Below are positions 1 through 7,819 of a stretch of DNA of 64,000 nt, piece by piece. Made by a program: the position numbers and the translations under genes. Each line of letters opens with the position of its first letter. Position 1 is the first letter of the stretch. Origin of the DNA: Pseudonocardia petroleophila. Its GTDB lineage: Bacteria; Actinomycetota; Actinomycetes; Mycobacteriales; Pseudonocardiaceae. The notes below the pieces were generated by a model. That model saw nothing but the letters and a program-made list of their open reading frames with translations. It had not been told where the DNA came from and did not search any database. Location of the stretch: contig NZ_CP060131.1 in assembly GCF_014235185.1 (NCBI RefSeq), forward strand, positions 2,921,501-2,985,500, given 5' to 3'.

Positions 1-1337
1 ACCAGGTGGATGTCGATCACGGAGAGCAGCAGGACCATCCACCAGGCCGCCACCAGCGTCGACGCATAGGCGCCCGTGACGTCCGGCCGGCAGGACTGCT
101 CGCCTGACTCGCGCAGGACCACGACCGAGAGCCAGCCGAACGCCGCGAGCAGTGGGAGACCACCGACCCACAGCAACTGCAGGTAGCCGTACTCGAGGTA
201 GATCACCTCACGCCACGTCTCGGGCGCCGGCAGGACCGAGTCGGGGGAGATGCCGAGCAGCACGTTGCCGTCGAGCAGCCGGGGGAGATAGAAGCTCACG
301 AGGTTGTCCCAGCGGCCGAGCCAGCTGCGCGGCACGCCGAACCCGTCGCCGAACTGGGACAGCCGCAACACGAACGCCGGCAGTCCGACGACGAGGGCGA
401 CGGCGGCGAGGGGGAGCAGCCGCACCACGGTCCGGCGCAGCGCCGGGTTCTCCCGTAGCAGCACGACCGCCACCACCACCGCGGACGCCCAGGTGGAGAA
501 CTGGCCCGCGGCGAGCACCCCGGCGGCGAGCAGCAGGCCCAGGACGGTCCGTTCGACACTCCCGATCAAGTCCCGGACGACCAGCGACGTCAGCAGCGCC
601 AGGGCCAGCACGACGTAGTCTCCGGTCGCGATGGACGAGGCAAAGGTCGTGGTGCCCCGTTCGGTGAGGTACGCCGGGTCGCCGCCGCCGGTCCACAGCG
701 TGGACAGCAGGTCGATGACCGGGGGGAAACCCGCCGTCTGCAGCACGGCGATCAGCGCGACGACCGCAGCCGGCCATGTGACCACCCGTGCCAGCCGGAG
801 CAGGTCGCGGTCCGTCCGCACCGCGAGCCGCACGAGCAGGAACAGCCCCGCCAGCTTGCAGATCGGCAGCAGCGCGGTCAGTTCCGTCCCGGTCGGGACC
901 AGCCCGCGCAGCAGCAAGGAGACCACGGGCCAGAGCGTCGACAGCAGCACGAAGACAAACAGCGGAACGTCCAGCGCGCTCTGCCGCACTCCGGACGACC
1001 CGCCCCGGACCAGCCGCCCGTAGCCGCCGGCCAGCGCGCCGGCCAGCACCAGCACCAGGAGGGCCTCGTTGGGCCGGACGAACGGGATGAGCTGGTCGCG
1101 CTCGATGCCGGACAGGAACGGCAGAGCCGCCATGTAGACGTACACCGCGGCGGCCGGACGGAATGCGGTGACGGCCAGGAGCACGACCGCCCCCACGGCC
1201 CCGACGGCGACGACGCCGCCGAACGCTCCGACGAGCCCGGCCAGCAGGGCCGCGAGCAGCACGGCGGCCGGAGCCCACACCGATCGGCGGCCGAGCACCG
1301 TGGACGGGCCGCGCGGGACGAGCGGCGGCGTGCTCAC
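1..1337 (-). CDS. O-antigen polymerase/ligase-like membrane protein (Wzy type), 3' end beyond the window
   Basis: About 445 codons are visible and the stop lies beyond the left edge. The product is almost entirely hydrophobic, with roughly ten membrane segments broken by short charged loops. One larger loop, near residues 220-240, contains TERGTTTFASS, where Wzy/WaaL proteins carry their periplasmic loop. I infer that it polymerises or ligates lipid-linked oligosaccharides on the outer face of the membrane; this family has little sequence conservation, so the call rests on topology and context. It starts with GTG, overlapping the stop of the upstream flippase gene as GTGA, so the two are probably translationally coupled. 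It is the last visible gene of a minus-strand run that also holds Wzz-like, aminotransferase and dehydrogenase genes. Confidence 0.7.
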   Translation of the reverse strand, partial: MSTPPLVPRGPSTVLGRRSVWAPAAVLLAALLAGLVGAFGGVVAVGAVGAVVLLAVTAFRPAAAVYVYMAALPFLSGIERDQLIPFVRPNEALLVLVLAGALAGGYGRLVRGGSSGVRQSALDVPLFVFVLLSTLWPVVSLLLRGLVPTGTELTALLPICKLAGLFLLVRLAVRTDRDLLRLARVVTWPAAVVALIAVLQTAGFPPVIDLLSTLWTGGGDPAYLTERGTTTFASSIATGDYVVLALALLTSLVVRDLIGSVERTVLGLLLAAGVLAAGQFSTWASAVVVAVVLLRENPALRRTVVRLLPLAAVALVVGLPAFVLRLSQFGDGFGVPRSWLGRWDNLVSFYLPRLLDGNVLLGISPDSVLPAPETWREVIYLEYGYLQLLWVGGLPLLAAFGWLSVVVLRESGEQSCRPDVTGAYASTLVAAWWMVLLLSVIDIHL

Positions 1338-2830
1338 GACGCACCCCGCAACCGGCTGCCCACGGCCGTCGACGCCAACACGAACAGCGCCCCGGCCAGC
1401 GCGGTCAACGGCACCGCGACGGCAAGATCCAGCAGGCGTCCGCCCTCGCCGGTCCCGGTCAGCACCACGCCCGCGCAGATCACCGGAAGGATCACGACGG
1501 CGCCGGCCCCGGTCGCGGCCGCACCTGCGAGATCCACCAGGGCTGCCGGCCGGATGGCCCGGCCGATCAGCACGGTCGCGGTCGCGGCCGCGGCGGCGTC
1601 GGCCAGCAGGACAGCTCCGCACAGTGCGACCAACCTCGGCGGGCCGGCCGGGAGGAGGAGGCAGGCCGATCCGGCCAGCACCGTCGAGACGAAGCCGACG
1701 ACCCCGGCCAGCCGCGGGCCGGTGACGTCCAACCGGGCGAAGAGGGCCTGCCGGCCGATCTCGTGGACCCCGGCGGCCAGCTGGGCGACCCCGAGCACCG
1801 CGATGCAGGCGGCGAGCGTCGGGATCAGCTCCGGCGTGCGGAGCTCACCGTTGGCCAGCACGTCCGCGACGAGTCCGGCGAATCCCACGAGGACGCACAG
1901 CGCGGGCACCCCGACCGTGAGGCCGTAGGACAGTGCCTGGCGCCACGCCGCGGCGTAGCCGACGTCGTCACCCGCCTTGGCCGCCCCGGACAGCCCCGGC
2001 AGGGCCGCGGTCGTGACGGCCCTGGCGCCGAGTGCGGAGGGCACGCTGTAGACGGCGTAGGCCATCTGGAGCACGAGCACACCGCCACGCACCGTCGCCG
2101 ACAGGGCGAGCAGGACGTAGAAGGCGCCGGACGGGAGGGCCGCCACCGCGATCGACCGCCGCAGGCGCTGCGCCGCCTGCCCGGCCGCGGGGTCGGAACG
2201 CCATCCGCGGGCGGGGCGTATCGAGAGGCCGACGCGGGCGGTCCCGATGACCTGCGCGGCCGCGTGCGCCGCGACCGAGAGCGTGGCGCCGGTACCGAGC
2301 AGGACGACCAGCCCGGTGGGGGCCTCCCCGACGTCGAGACCGGCCCCGTGGACGGCCGCGGCGACGGCCATGGTGATCATCAGCCCGATGTTCTCCAGTG
2401 CCGGGGCCGCGGCGGCGAGCGCGAACCGCTTCCGGGCCTGCTGGGCCGCCGCGCCGAGCGCCGCGACCGTGTAGAGCACCACCTGCGGTGCGACGAACAC
2501 CAGCATGATCTGCGTGAGTCGCAGCGACTCGGCGCGTTCCGGCTCCGCCGAGACCCCCAGCGTGAGGGACCAGGCCAGTACCGGCGAGGCCAGCACGAGG
2601 AGCAGGGCCAGCGCGGCGGACGTGGTGACCAGCAGCCCGCTGAGTCTGCGCAGGAGCAGCGCGCTCGCACCCACTCCCCGCTCGGCCAGCGAGCCGACGA
2701 CGGCGGGCACGACCACCAGCGCCAGCACCGGCCCCGCGACGATCGAGTAGATCAGGGCCGGGACCGTGTTGGTGGCCAGGAACGTGTTGGCGAGGAAGGT
2801 GGGTCCGAGCACGGCGCCGACCACGACCAC
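1334..2830 (-). CDS. MurJ/MviN-like lipid-linked oligosaccharide flippase
   Basis: The 498-residue product has 12-14 predicted membrane helices and the MOP-superfamily pattern, with LGPTFLANTFLATNTVPALI at the N-terminus resembling MurJ. It most likely flips an undecaprenyl-linked oligosaccharide; an extra lipid II flippase is possible. The annotated start is the first GTG of the frame. However, MurJ-like sequence (TVAIWTLISRITGLLR) continues directly upstream in the same open frame to about 2880, and the frame stays open back to the stop at 3023. No ATG, GTG or TTG occurs in that stretch. The missing residues would form the first helix, so the true start may be a rare codon, for example ATC at 3010 behind a GAGGGGG. 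It lies between the Wzz-like and Wzy-like genes. Confidence 0.8.
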   Translation of the reverse strand: MVVVGAVLGPTFLANTFLATNTVPALIYSIVAGPVLALVVVPAVVGSLAERGVGASALLLRRLSGLLVTTSAALALLLVLASPVLAWSLTLGVSAEPERAESLRLTQIMLVFVAPQVVLYTVAALGAAAQQARKRFALAAAAPALENIGLMITMAVAAAVHGAGLDVGEAPTGLVVLLGTGATLSVAAHAAAQVIGTARVGLSIRPARGWRSDPAAGQAAQRLRRSIAVAALPSGAFYVLLALSATVRGGVLVLQMAYAVYSVPSALGARAVTTAALPGLSGAAKAGDDVGYAAAWRQALSYGLTVGVPALCVLVGFAGLVADVLANGELRTPELIPTLAACIAVLGVAQLAAGVHEIGRQALFARLDVTGPRLAGVVGFVSTVLAGSACLLLPAGPPRLVALCGAVLLADAAAAATATVLIGRAIRPAALVDLAGAAATGAGAVVILPVICAGVVLTGTGEGGRLLDLAVAVPLTALAGALFVLASTAVGSRLRGAS

Positions 2831-3022
2831 CCGCAGCAGCCCGGTGATCCGACTGATCAGGGTCCAGATCGCGACGGTCGCCGAACTTCGGGCAGTGGAC
2901 GGGCCCGGTCCGACAACGGCGGTGCCGGTCCGGGCGACCCGGCGGACTGCGCGGTGGCGACCCGCCCGACCGGGGTGCGCCCGGCCGGGAGGGCGAAGCG
3001 AGGTGCTGATGACCCGGCCCCC

Positions 3023-3901
3023 TCAGCGGCGGATCTGTCGCCGAACCATGACGGCGAGGGCGAGCGCCGCGACCAGGAGTGCGGTGAGCCCGCCGGTGGC
3101 CGCGGTGACGAGCGGGCCGGTGCTCACCGGGTCGACCTCGGCGTACGGCGGGACCAGCACCCGTGCCCCGGGACCGGCGAGGTCGCTGAGCGCGATCTCG
3201 TCGAGCTGCGTGCGCAGCTGCTGTTCCCGGGCGACGAGCGGTGCCAGCTCGTCCTGGCGGTCGGCGTCGGTCCGGGCCTGGGCGATGCGGTCGAGCACCT
3301 CCGTGAGCTGCCCCTCGATGTACCCGCGGACGTCCGCCCGCGCGTCGTTGTTCGACACGGCGAGGTACTGCGTGACGATGGCGTCGAGTATCCGGGTGGC
3401 GACCTCCGGGTCGGTGTCCCGGAACTCGATCTGGATGACCTCGCTCTCCTCGACGACCGTGGTCGTCAACGCCTCGGCGAGGTCCTCGACGGGGACCCCG
3501 GTCTGGGACGCCACCGGACCGAGGACGGTGCGGCTGGTCAGCAGCACCAGCTGGGTGCTCAGGTTGCGGTCCTCGCGCAGGAAGCCGGTCGGCTGCTCAC
3601 GGGTCAGTGCGTAGAGGACGTCCGCGTGTGCCGCGTAGCGGGTCGGGAGCAACGCACCGATGCCGTACCCGGCGCTGGTCGCCGCGACGACGAGCACCAC
3701 GGTGAACAGGGCGAACGTCGTCCACACACGCCGGGTCGGCCGCGTGCGGTCCGGGGGCGTCGGTGCCCTGTCGTCGTCCGTCGACACGCGCTGACCTCCG
3801 TTGGTGGCGCGGACGGATCGCGGGTCGGGTGCGCCCGTGGGGATGTCGATGGCCGCCGTGTCCTCGACACGGCCGAACGTCGGACGGTCACCGGCAGGCA
3901 T
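3023..3901 (-). CDS. Wzz/chain-length-determinant-like protein
   Basis: A 292-residue protein with the two-helix layout of polysaccharide co-polymerases: a first helix at about residues 55-78, an extracytoplasmic domain with a coiled-coil-like charged stretch (IEGQLTEVLDRIAQARTDAD), and a second helix near the C-terminus ending in MVRRQIRR. No kinase domain follows. The likely role is control of polymer length together with the Wzy-like protein two genes downstream. The ATG at 3901 has GGGGGAG seven bases upstream and overlaps the aminotransferase gene by 14 bases. An internal GTG at 3787, with GGAGG seven bases upstream, is an equally good start and would remove a disordered N-terminal extension of 38 residues. 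Confidence 0.75.
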   Translation of the reverse strand: MPAGDRPTFGRVEDTAAIDIPTGAPDPRSVRATNGGQRVSTDDDRAPTPPDRTRPTRRVWTTFALFTVVLVVAATSAGYGIGALLPTRYAAHADVLYALTREQPTGFLREDRNLSTQLVLLTSRTVLGPVASQTGVPVEDLAEALTTTVVEESEVIQIEFRDTDPEVATRILDAIVTQYLAVSNNDARADVRGYIEGQLTEVLDRIAQARTDADRQDELAPLVAREQQLRTQLDEIALSDLAGPGARVLVPPYAEVDPVSTGPLVTAATGGLTALLVAALALAVMVRRQIRR

Positions 3902-5006
3902 GTTCACGCTCCCCCAGTACGGCGCAGACGCGGTCGACCCGGTCGATCTCGAGCGTGGGGTACATCGGGAGCGAGAGGATGGTCCCGGCCGCATCCTCGG
4001 CCACCGGGCAGGCCGAGGTGGCGAAGTCGGCGAACGCGGGCTGCAGGTGGCACGGGACCGGGTAGTGGATGCCCCAACCGACGCCGTGGGCGTCGAGTGC
4101 GGTGGTGGCCGCCGCCCGATCGGGCACCCGCACGACCCCGAGATGGTGCACGGACTCCGCGAGCGGGTGCTGGGCGACCGGCACGCAATCGGCGGGGAGG
4201 TGCTCCCGGTAGCGCTCCATCGCCCGCCGCCTGCGGACGTTGTCGTCGTCGAGGCCGGGAAGCTTGATCCCCAGCACCGCGGCCTGGAGGGAGTCCAGCC
4301 TGCTGTTGCGCCCCGAGGCCTCGTGGACGTGTCGGTCGGTGACGCTGCGCCCGTGATTGGCGAGCAGTCGGACGCGGGCGGCCAGCGCGGCGTCATCGGA
4401 GACGACGGCTCCGCCGTCACCGAACGCGCCCAGGTTCTTGCCGGGATAGAAGCTGAACGCCGCAGCCACACCGACGCTGCCGGCCCGGCGGCCGGCGAAC
4501 CGGGCCCCGTGTGCCTGCGCGGCGTCCTCGATCAACGCGACGCCGTGACGCCCGGTCACCTCGGCCAGCCGGTCGATGTCGACCATCTGCCCGTACAGGT
4601 GCACGGCGACGACCGCGGCGGTGCGGGGTCCGATCGCGTCGGCGACCGCGTCGGCGTCGACGAGCAGCGTGTCGGGCCGCACGTCGACGAACCGGGGACG
4701 GGCACCGACCGTGCACACCGCCTCCGCCGTGGCGACGAACGTGTTGGCCGGGACGATCACCTCGTCCCCCGCCCCGATCCCGAGGGCGGTGAGGATCAGC
4801 TCGAGCGCGTCGGTGCCGTTCGCGACTCCGACGCAGTGCCCGCTGCCGCAGTAGCGGGCGAAGTCGGCCTCGAACGCGGCGACCTCGGGGCCGCCGACGA
4901 AGTGGCCGTGGCCCAGCACGGACTTCCACGCGACATCGAGATCGCCGCGGAGGGGGGTGTTGACGCCGTCGAGGTCCAGGAAGGGGATCGGTCCGCGGCC
5001 GGTCAC
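3888..5006 (-). CDS. DegT/DnrJ/EryC1-family sugar aminotransferase
   Basis: A 372-residue PLP-dependent aminotransferase of normal length for the family. The PLP-binding lysine is about K190 in FYPGKNLGAFGDGG; the cofactor-contacting aspartate is D161 in IEDAAQAHG. It should transfer an amino group, usually from glutamate, to a keto-sugar nucleotide in the cytoplasm. The gene immediately upstream encodes a Gfo/Idh/MocA dehydrogenase that could supply the keto sugar, as WlbA does for WlbE/WbpE in 2,3-diamino-uronate synthesis. That pairing is inferred from adjacency and the exact substrate cannot be read here. The GTG start overlaps the dehydrogenase stop as GTGA, so the two are coupled. Confidence 0.9.
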   Translation of the reverse strand: MTGRGPIPFLDLDGVNTPLRGDLDVAWKSVLGHGHFVGGPEVAAFEADFARYCGSGHCVGVANGTDALELILTALGIGAGDEVIVPANTFVATAEAVCTVGARPRFVDVRPDTLLVDADAVADAIGPRTAAVVAVHLYGQMVDIDRLAEVTGRHGVALIEDAAQAHGARFAGRRAGSVGVAAAFSFYPGKNLGAFGDGGAVVSDDAALAARVRLLANHGRSVTDRHVHEASGRNSRLDSLQAAVLGIKLPGLDDDNVRRRRAMERYREHLPADCVPVAQHPLAESVHHLGVVRVPDRAAATTALDAHGVGWGIHYPVPCHLQPAFADFATSACPVAEDAAGTILSLPMYPTLEIDRVDRVCAVLGEREHACR

Positions 5007-6037
5007 GACGCCACCCGCTCGCCGATGCGGACGGTTCCGCCGCTGTCCCGCGCCACGTCGGTGGCGCTGAGCACCCGCACGATGTCGAGGCCGCGTCGTC
5101 CCGGCGTGTTCGGCGTCGATCCGTTCCGCACGCAGTCGACGAAGTGCTGGTCCTGCACCCTCAGTGGTTCGTCGAACGGGATGTAGGGCGAGGTGATGTC
5201 GCCGAAGCGGTAGGTCATCGGCATCGCATGGGCCGAGGCGGGGTCGTCGATCTCGGCCGGGTCGACACCGATGTCGTAGATCCGGATGCGTTCGTTGTCC
5301 GACATGTCGTCGTAGACGGCCATCTTCCGTTCCCCGACGATGGTGACGCGACGGACCTTGTTCGGGTTGAGCCAGCTCACGTGGACGACCGCGTGGGTGT
5401 TCGCGCGCTCGAACTGGAGGCGCACGTGGGCGACGTCGGCGTGGCGGGAGCCGATGTTGCACTGCGCCCACACGCTGGTCGCGCTCGGCATCTCGTCGAA
5501 CAGGTACGACACGATCGAGATGTCGTGCGGCGCGAGATCCCAGATCACGTTGACGTCGCTCTGGTAGCGCCCCAGGCTCAGTCGCGCCGTGTCGATGTGC
5601 AGGATCCGGCCCAGGGTGCCGGACCGCACGATGCCCTTCAGCGTGCGGACGGCGGCGTTGTACTCGAAGGTGTGCCCGACCATGAGGGTCGCCTGCCGCG
5701 ACGCGGACGTCTCCACGAGGAGTTCGGCATCGGCGACGGAGGTGGCGAGCGGCTTCTCGACGAGGGTGTGCCGGCCGGCCTCGAGTGCCGCCACCGCGAC
5801 GTGCGTGTGCGCGGAAGGGGGCGTGGCGACGACCACCGCGTCGACGTCGTCCAGCACCGCGTCGAGGGAGGTGGCGAGCCGGGCGGCGGGGTAGTGGCCG
5901 GCCGCCTCGGCGAGGCGGTGGTCGTTCTCGTCGACCACGGTGACGGCGACGTCGGGGAGGCTGCTCAGCACGCGAACGTGCTTGGACCCCCAGTACCCGT
6001 AACCGACGACGGCGACGTAGGTCGTACCGGCTGCCAT
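5003..6037 (-). CDS. Gfo/Idh/MocA-family nucleotide-sugar dehydrogenase
   Basis: A 344-residue NAD(P)-dependent oxidoreductase. The Rossmann motif is VGYGYWGSKHVR near the N-terminus, the family EKP motif is in LVEKPLATS, and the catalytic-region histidine is in WDLAPHDIS. By family and by coupling to the downstream aminotransferase it probably oxidises a sugar nucleotide at C3 (WlbA-like); this substrate assignment is inference. The ATG at 6037 was chosen because the Rossmann fold begins five residues later and GGGAG lies just upstream. The frame is open further upstream, to 6157, but that part has no domain character. It is the first gene of the minus-strand polysaccharide operon, and its promoter should lie in the 240-base divergent gap before the lipoprotein gene. 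Confidence 0.88.
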   Translation of the reverse strand: MAAGTTYVAVVGYGYWGSKHVRVLSSLPDVAVTVVDENDHRLAEAAGHYPAARLATSLDAVLDDVDAVVVATPPSAHTHVAVAALEAGRHTLVEKPLATSVADAELLVETSASRQATLMVGHTFEYNAAVRTLKGIVRSGTLGRILHIDTARLSLGRYQSDVNVIWDLAPHDISIVSYLFDEMPSATSVWAQCNIGSRHADVAHVRLQFERANTHAVVHVSWLNPNKVRRVTIVGERKMAVYDDMSDNERIRIYDIGVDPAEIDDPASAHAMPMTYRFGDITSPYIPFDEPLRVQDQHFVDCVRNGSTPNTPGRRGLDIVRVLSATDVARDSGGTVRIGERVAS

Positions 6038-6275
6038 CGGGCTCCCATCGTGGAGATCGTCGTACGTGAGGTCCAGGTGAGTCCTGCGTTCATCGGACGT
6101 TCGGCAGAGGTCGTTACGTTCTGCGCCCGTCACCACGAACGGGTCAACCCGCACCACGGACGGACGAGATCACCCGGCATCCGGAGCCGCGCTGGCACGA
6201 TTCCGGGCACAGGGAGGCATCACCCCGCCGGACGGCGGGCGAATGCCGTGCCGGGATCCGACGTGGAGGTCATCC

Positions 6276-6977
6276 GTGCTGGCCCGTTGTGCGCTCGGAC
6301 TGGTGATCGGCCTGATGCTGGCGTGCCAGCCGGGCGGGGTGGTGCGTGAGCCGGTTCCCGCCGTCGCTGCCGTGGCGCGGGCGGTCGACGAGCCACCGGG
6401 CGCCGCGCTGCCGGCGGGGGACGACTGTGCGCGCGCGATCGGCCGAGATCCCTGGGAGCCCCGGCCGGACAACCGGGTCCCGAACCACCACGTCCCGCCC
6501 GGGCCCGTCGATTCCCGGAGCTGGGCCGAGCCACGTGCGGAGGTCCTGCGCAGCCGGGTCACCGGCCGGTTCACCGGGACGACCGACGAGATCATCCGGT
6601 GGGCGTCGTGCAAGTGGGGCTTCGATCCCGACGTCACCCGGGCCCAGGCGGTCCAGGAGAGCGCGTGGCACCAGTCGGCACGGGGGGACGGCGGGGCGAG
6701 CCACGGGCTGCTGCAGATCAAGTCGACGGTCTGGACCGGCACCTTTCCCTGGTCCGCGGCCAGCACCGCGTTCAACGTGGACTGGTCCCTCGGCCTGCGC
6801 CGTGCCTGCTTCGAGGGGTATCTCTTCGGTGAGCACGGCAGCCGCGGAGACCTGTGGGGCTGTGTGGGCGCGCACTACTCGGGACAATGGCGCGACCCGT
6901 CCGCACTGGCCTACATCGCCGAGGTGCGTGGGCACCTCGCGCGCCGCGAGTGGCGAGAGTGGCCCGGTGGGGTCTAG
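6276..6977 (+). CDS. Secreted lysozyme/lytic-transglycosylase-like lipoprotein
   Basis: A 233-residue exported protein. The N-terminus has a hydrophobic signal ending in LMLAC, with C17 as probable lipidation site. A proline-rich linker follows, then a lysozyme-fold domain from about residue 100. The catalytic glutamate is likely E128 in AVQESAWHQ, and SHGLLQIK matches the family GLLQI motif. It should cleave or bind peptidoglycan, or possibly another amino-sugar polymer, outside the membrane. The GTG at 6276 was preferred over the ATG at 6243 because GGAGG sits six bases upstream and the signal peptide then begins correctly. The stop TAG lies inside a CTAG shared with the convergent mutT1 stop. 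Confidence 0.82.
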   Translation: MLARCALGLVIGLMLACQPGGVVREPVPAVAAVARAVDEPPGAALPAGDDCARAIGRDPWEPRPDNRVPNHHVPPGPVDSRSWAEPRAEVLRSRVTGRFTGTTDEIIRWASCKWGFDPDVTRAQAVQESAWHQSARGDGGASHGLLQIKSTVWTGTFPWSAASTAFNVDWSLGLRRACFEGYLFGEHGSRGDLWGCVGAHYSGQWRDPSALAYIAEVRGHLARREWREWPGGV

Positions 6978-7819
6978 CCGGTGGGGCGGGCGTAGTGGTC
7001 CGACGACGTCAGCTCGCCCTTCGTGAAGCCCAGCACCCAGGTGCTGGCCTTGCGGGACGGCACGTCGTCGGCGCCGGTCAGGGTGCCGACGACGTCGGGG
7101 ATCACGCCGCCCTGGCTGCAGATCACCGTGACGCCGGGCCGGGCGGCGAGCTCGTGGAAGCGGGCGAGGCCGGCGGCGGGGTCGGCCCAGTAGCCCTCCT
7201 CGCCGAGCAGCGGCTCGTCGTCGACCGGCATCCCCAGCGGCGCCACCGTCGCGCGGCAGCGGACGGGCGGGGCGGAGGCGACGCGGTCGGGGCCGTAGAG
7301 GGGGAGCAGGTCGGCGAGGTGGCGGGCCTGCTCGTGGCCGGTGCCCGACAGCGGGCGGTCGTCGTCGTGGCCGTCCCACTGGGCGCGGTTGCCGGCCTTG
7401 GCGTGGCGGACGAGGAGCACCAGCGAGTCGGGGACGCCGATGTCGACGAAGCGGGCCAGTACGTCGAGGTCGCGGCGGTAGGACAGCAGGCGCGCGGCCT
7501 GCTCCGGGGAGCACCAGCGCAGCTCGTCGGTCTCCTCGTTCGCCTCGAACGCCCCCGCGCACGCCTCGGCCGCCCAGAACCGCACGGTCTTGGGGCCCTC
7601 CGGCACCTCGTAGTGGATGTCGCACAGCCGGGGGCCGAGCCGGGCGCGGAAGCCGGTCTCCTCGGCCACCTCGCGGACGGCGGCGGCGGGCATCGACTCG
7701 CCGCGGTCGAGCTTGCCCTTGGGCAGCGACCAGTCGTCGTAGCGGGGACGGTGGACCACCGCCAGCTCCACGCCGGAGGCGGTCCGCCGCCAGAGCACGG
7801 CACCTGCGGCGAGGATCAT
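6974..7819 (-). CDS. mutT1: MutT1-type Nudix hydrolase fused to a histidine phosphatase
   Basis: A 281-residue two-domain protein. The Nudix box occupies about residues 35-57 (GKLDRGE ... REVAEETGF). A phosphoglycerate-mutase-like domain begins with LLVRHAKAG, the RH motif being at about 138-139. Mycobacterial MutT1 has the same architecture and sanitises 8-oxo-dGTP and diadenosine polyphosphates, so the likely role is nucleotide-pool cleaning. The ATG overlaps the ppk1 stop as ATGA, which suggests coupled translation. A mutT1-ppk1 pairing is also known from Mycobacterium, which supports the name. A divergent second catalytic region in the phosphatase half ([14 protein letters not shown]) keeps a C-S-Q-G loop. 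Confidence 0.9.
   Translation of the reverse strand: MILAAGAVLWRRTASGVELAVVHRPRYDDWSLPKGKLDRGESMPAAAVREVAEETGFRARLGPRLCDIHYEVPEGPKTVRFWAAEACAGAFEANEETDELRWCSPEQAARLLSYRRDLDVLARFVDIGVPDSLVLLVRHAKAGNRAQWDGHDDDRPLSGTGHEQARHLADLLPLYGPDRVASAPPVRCRATVAPLGMPVDDEPLLGEEGYWADPAAGLARFHELAARPGVTVICSQGGVIPDVVGTLTGADDVPSRKASTWVLGFTKGELTSSDHYARPTG

Noticed and set aside
208..1344. Arg/Gly/Ala-rich 378-residue frame
   Set aside because: It is a shifted frame of the polymerase-like gene. The correct frame gives a hydrophobic multi-helix protein coupled to the flippase gene by GTGA.
1763..4267. 834-residue plus-strand open frame
   Set aside because: Antisense to four minus-strand genes with clear domains; its Arg/Asp/Gly/His-rich composition is the usual antisense shadow in such GC-rich DNA.
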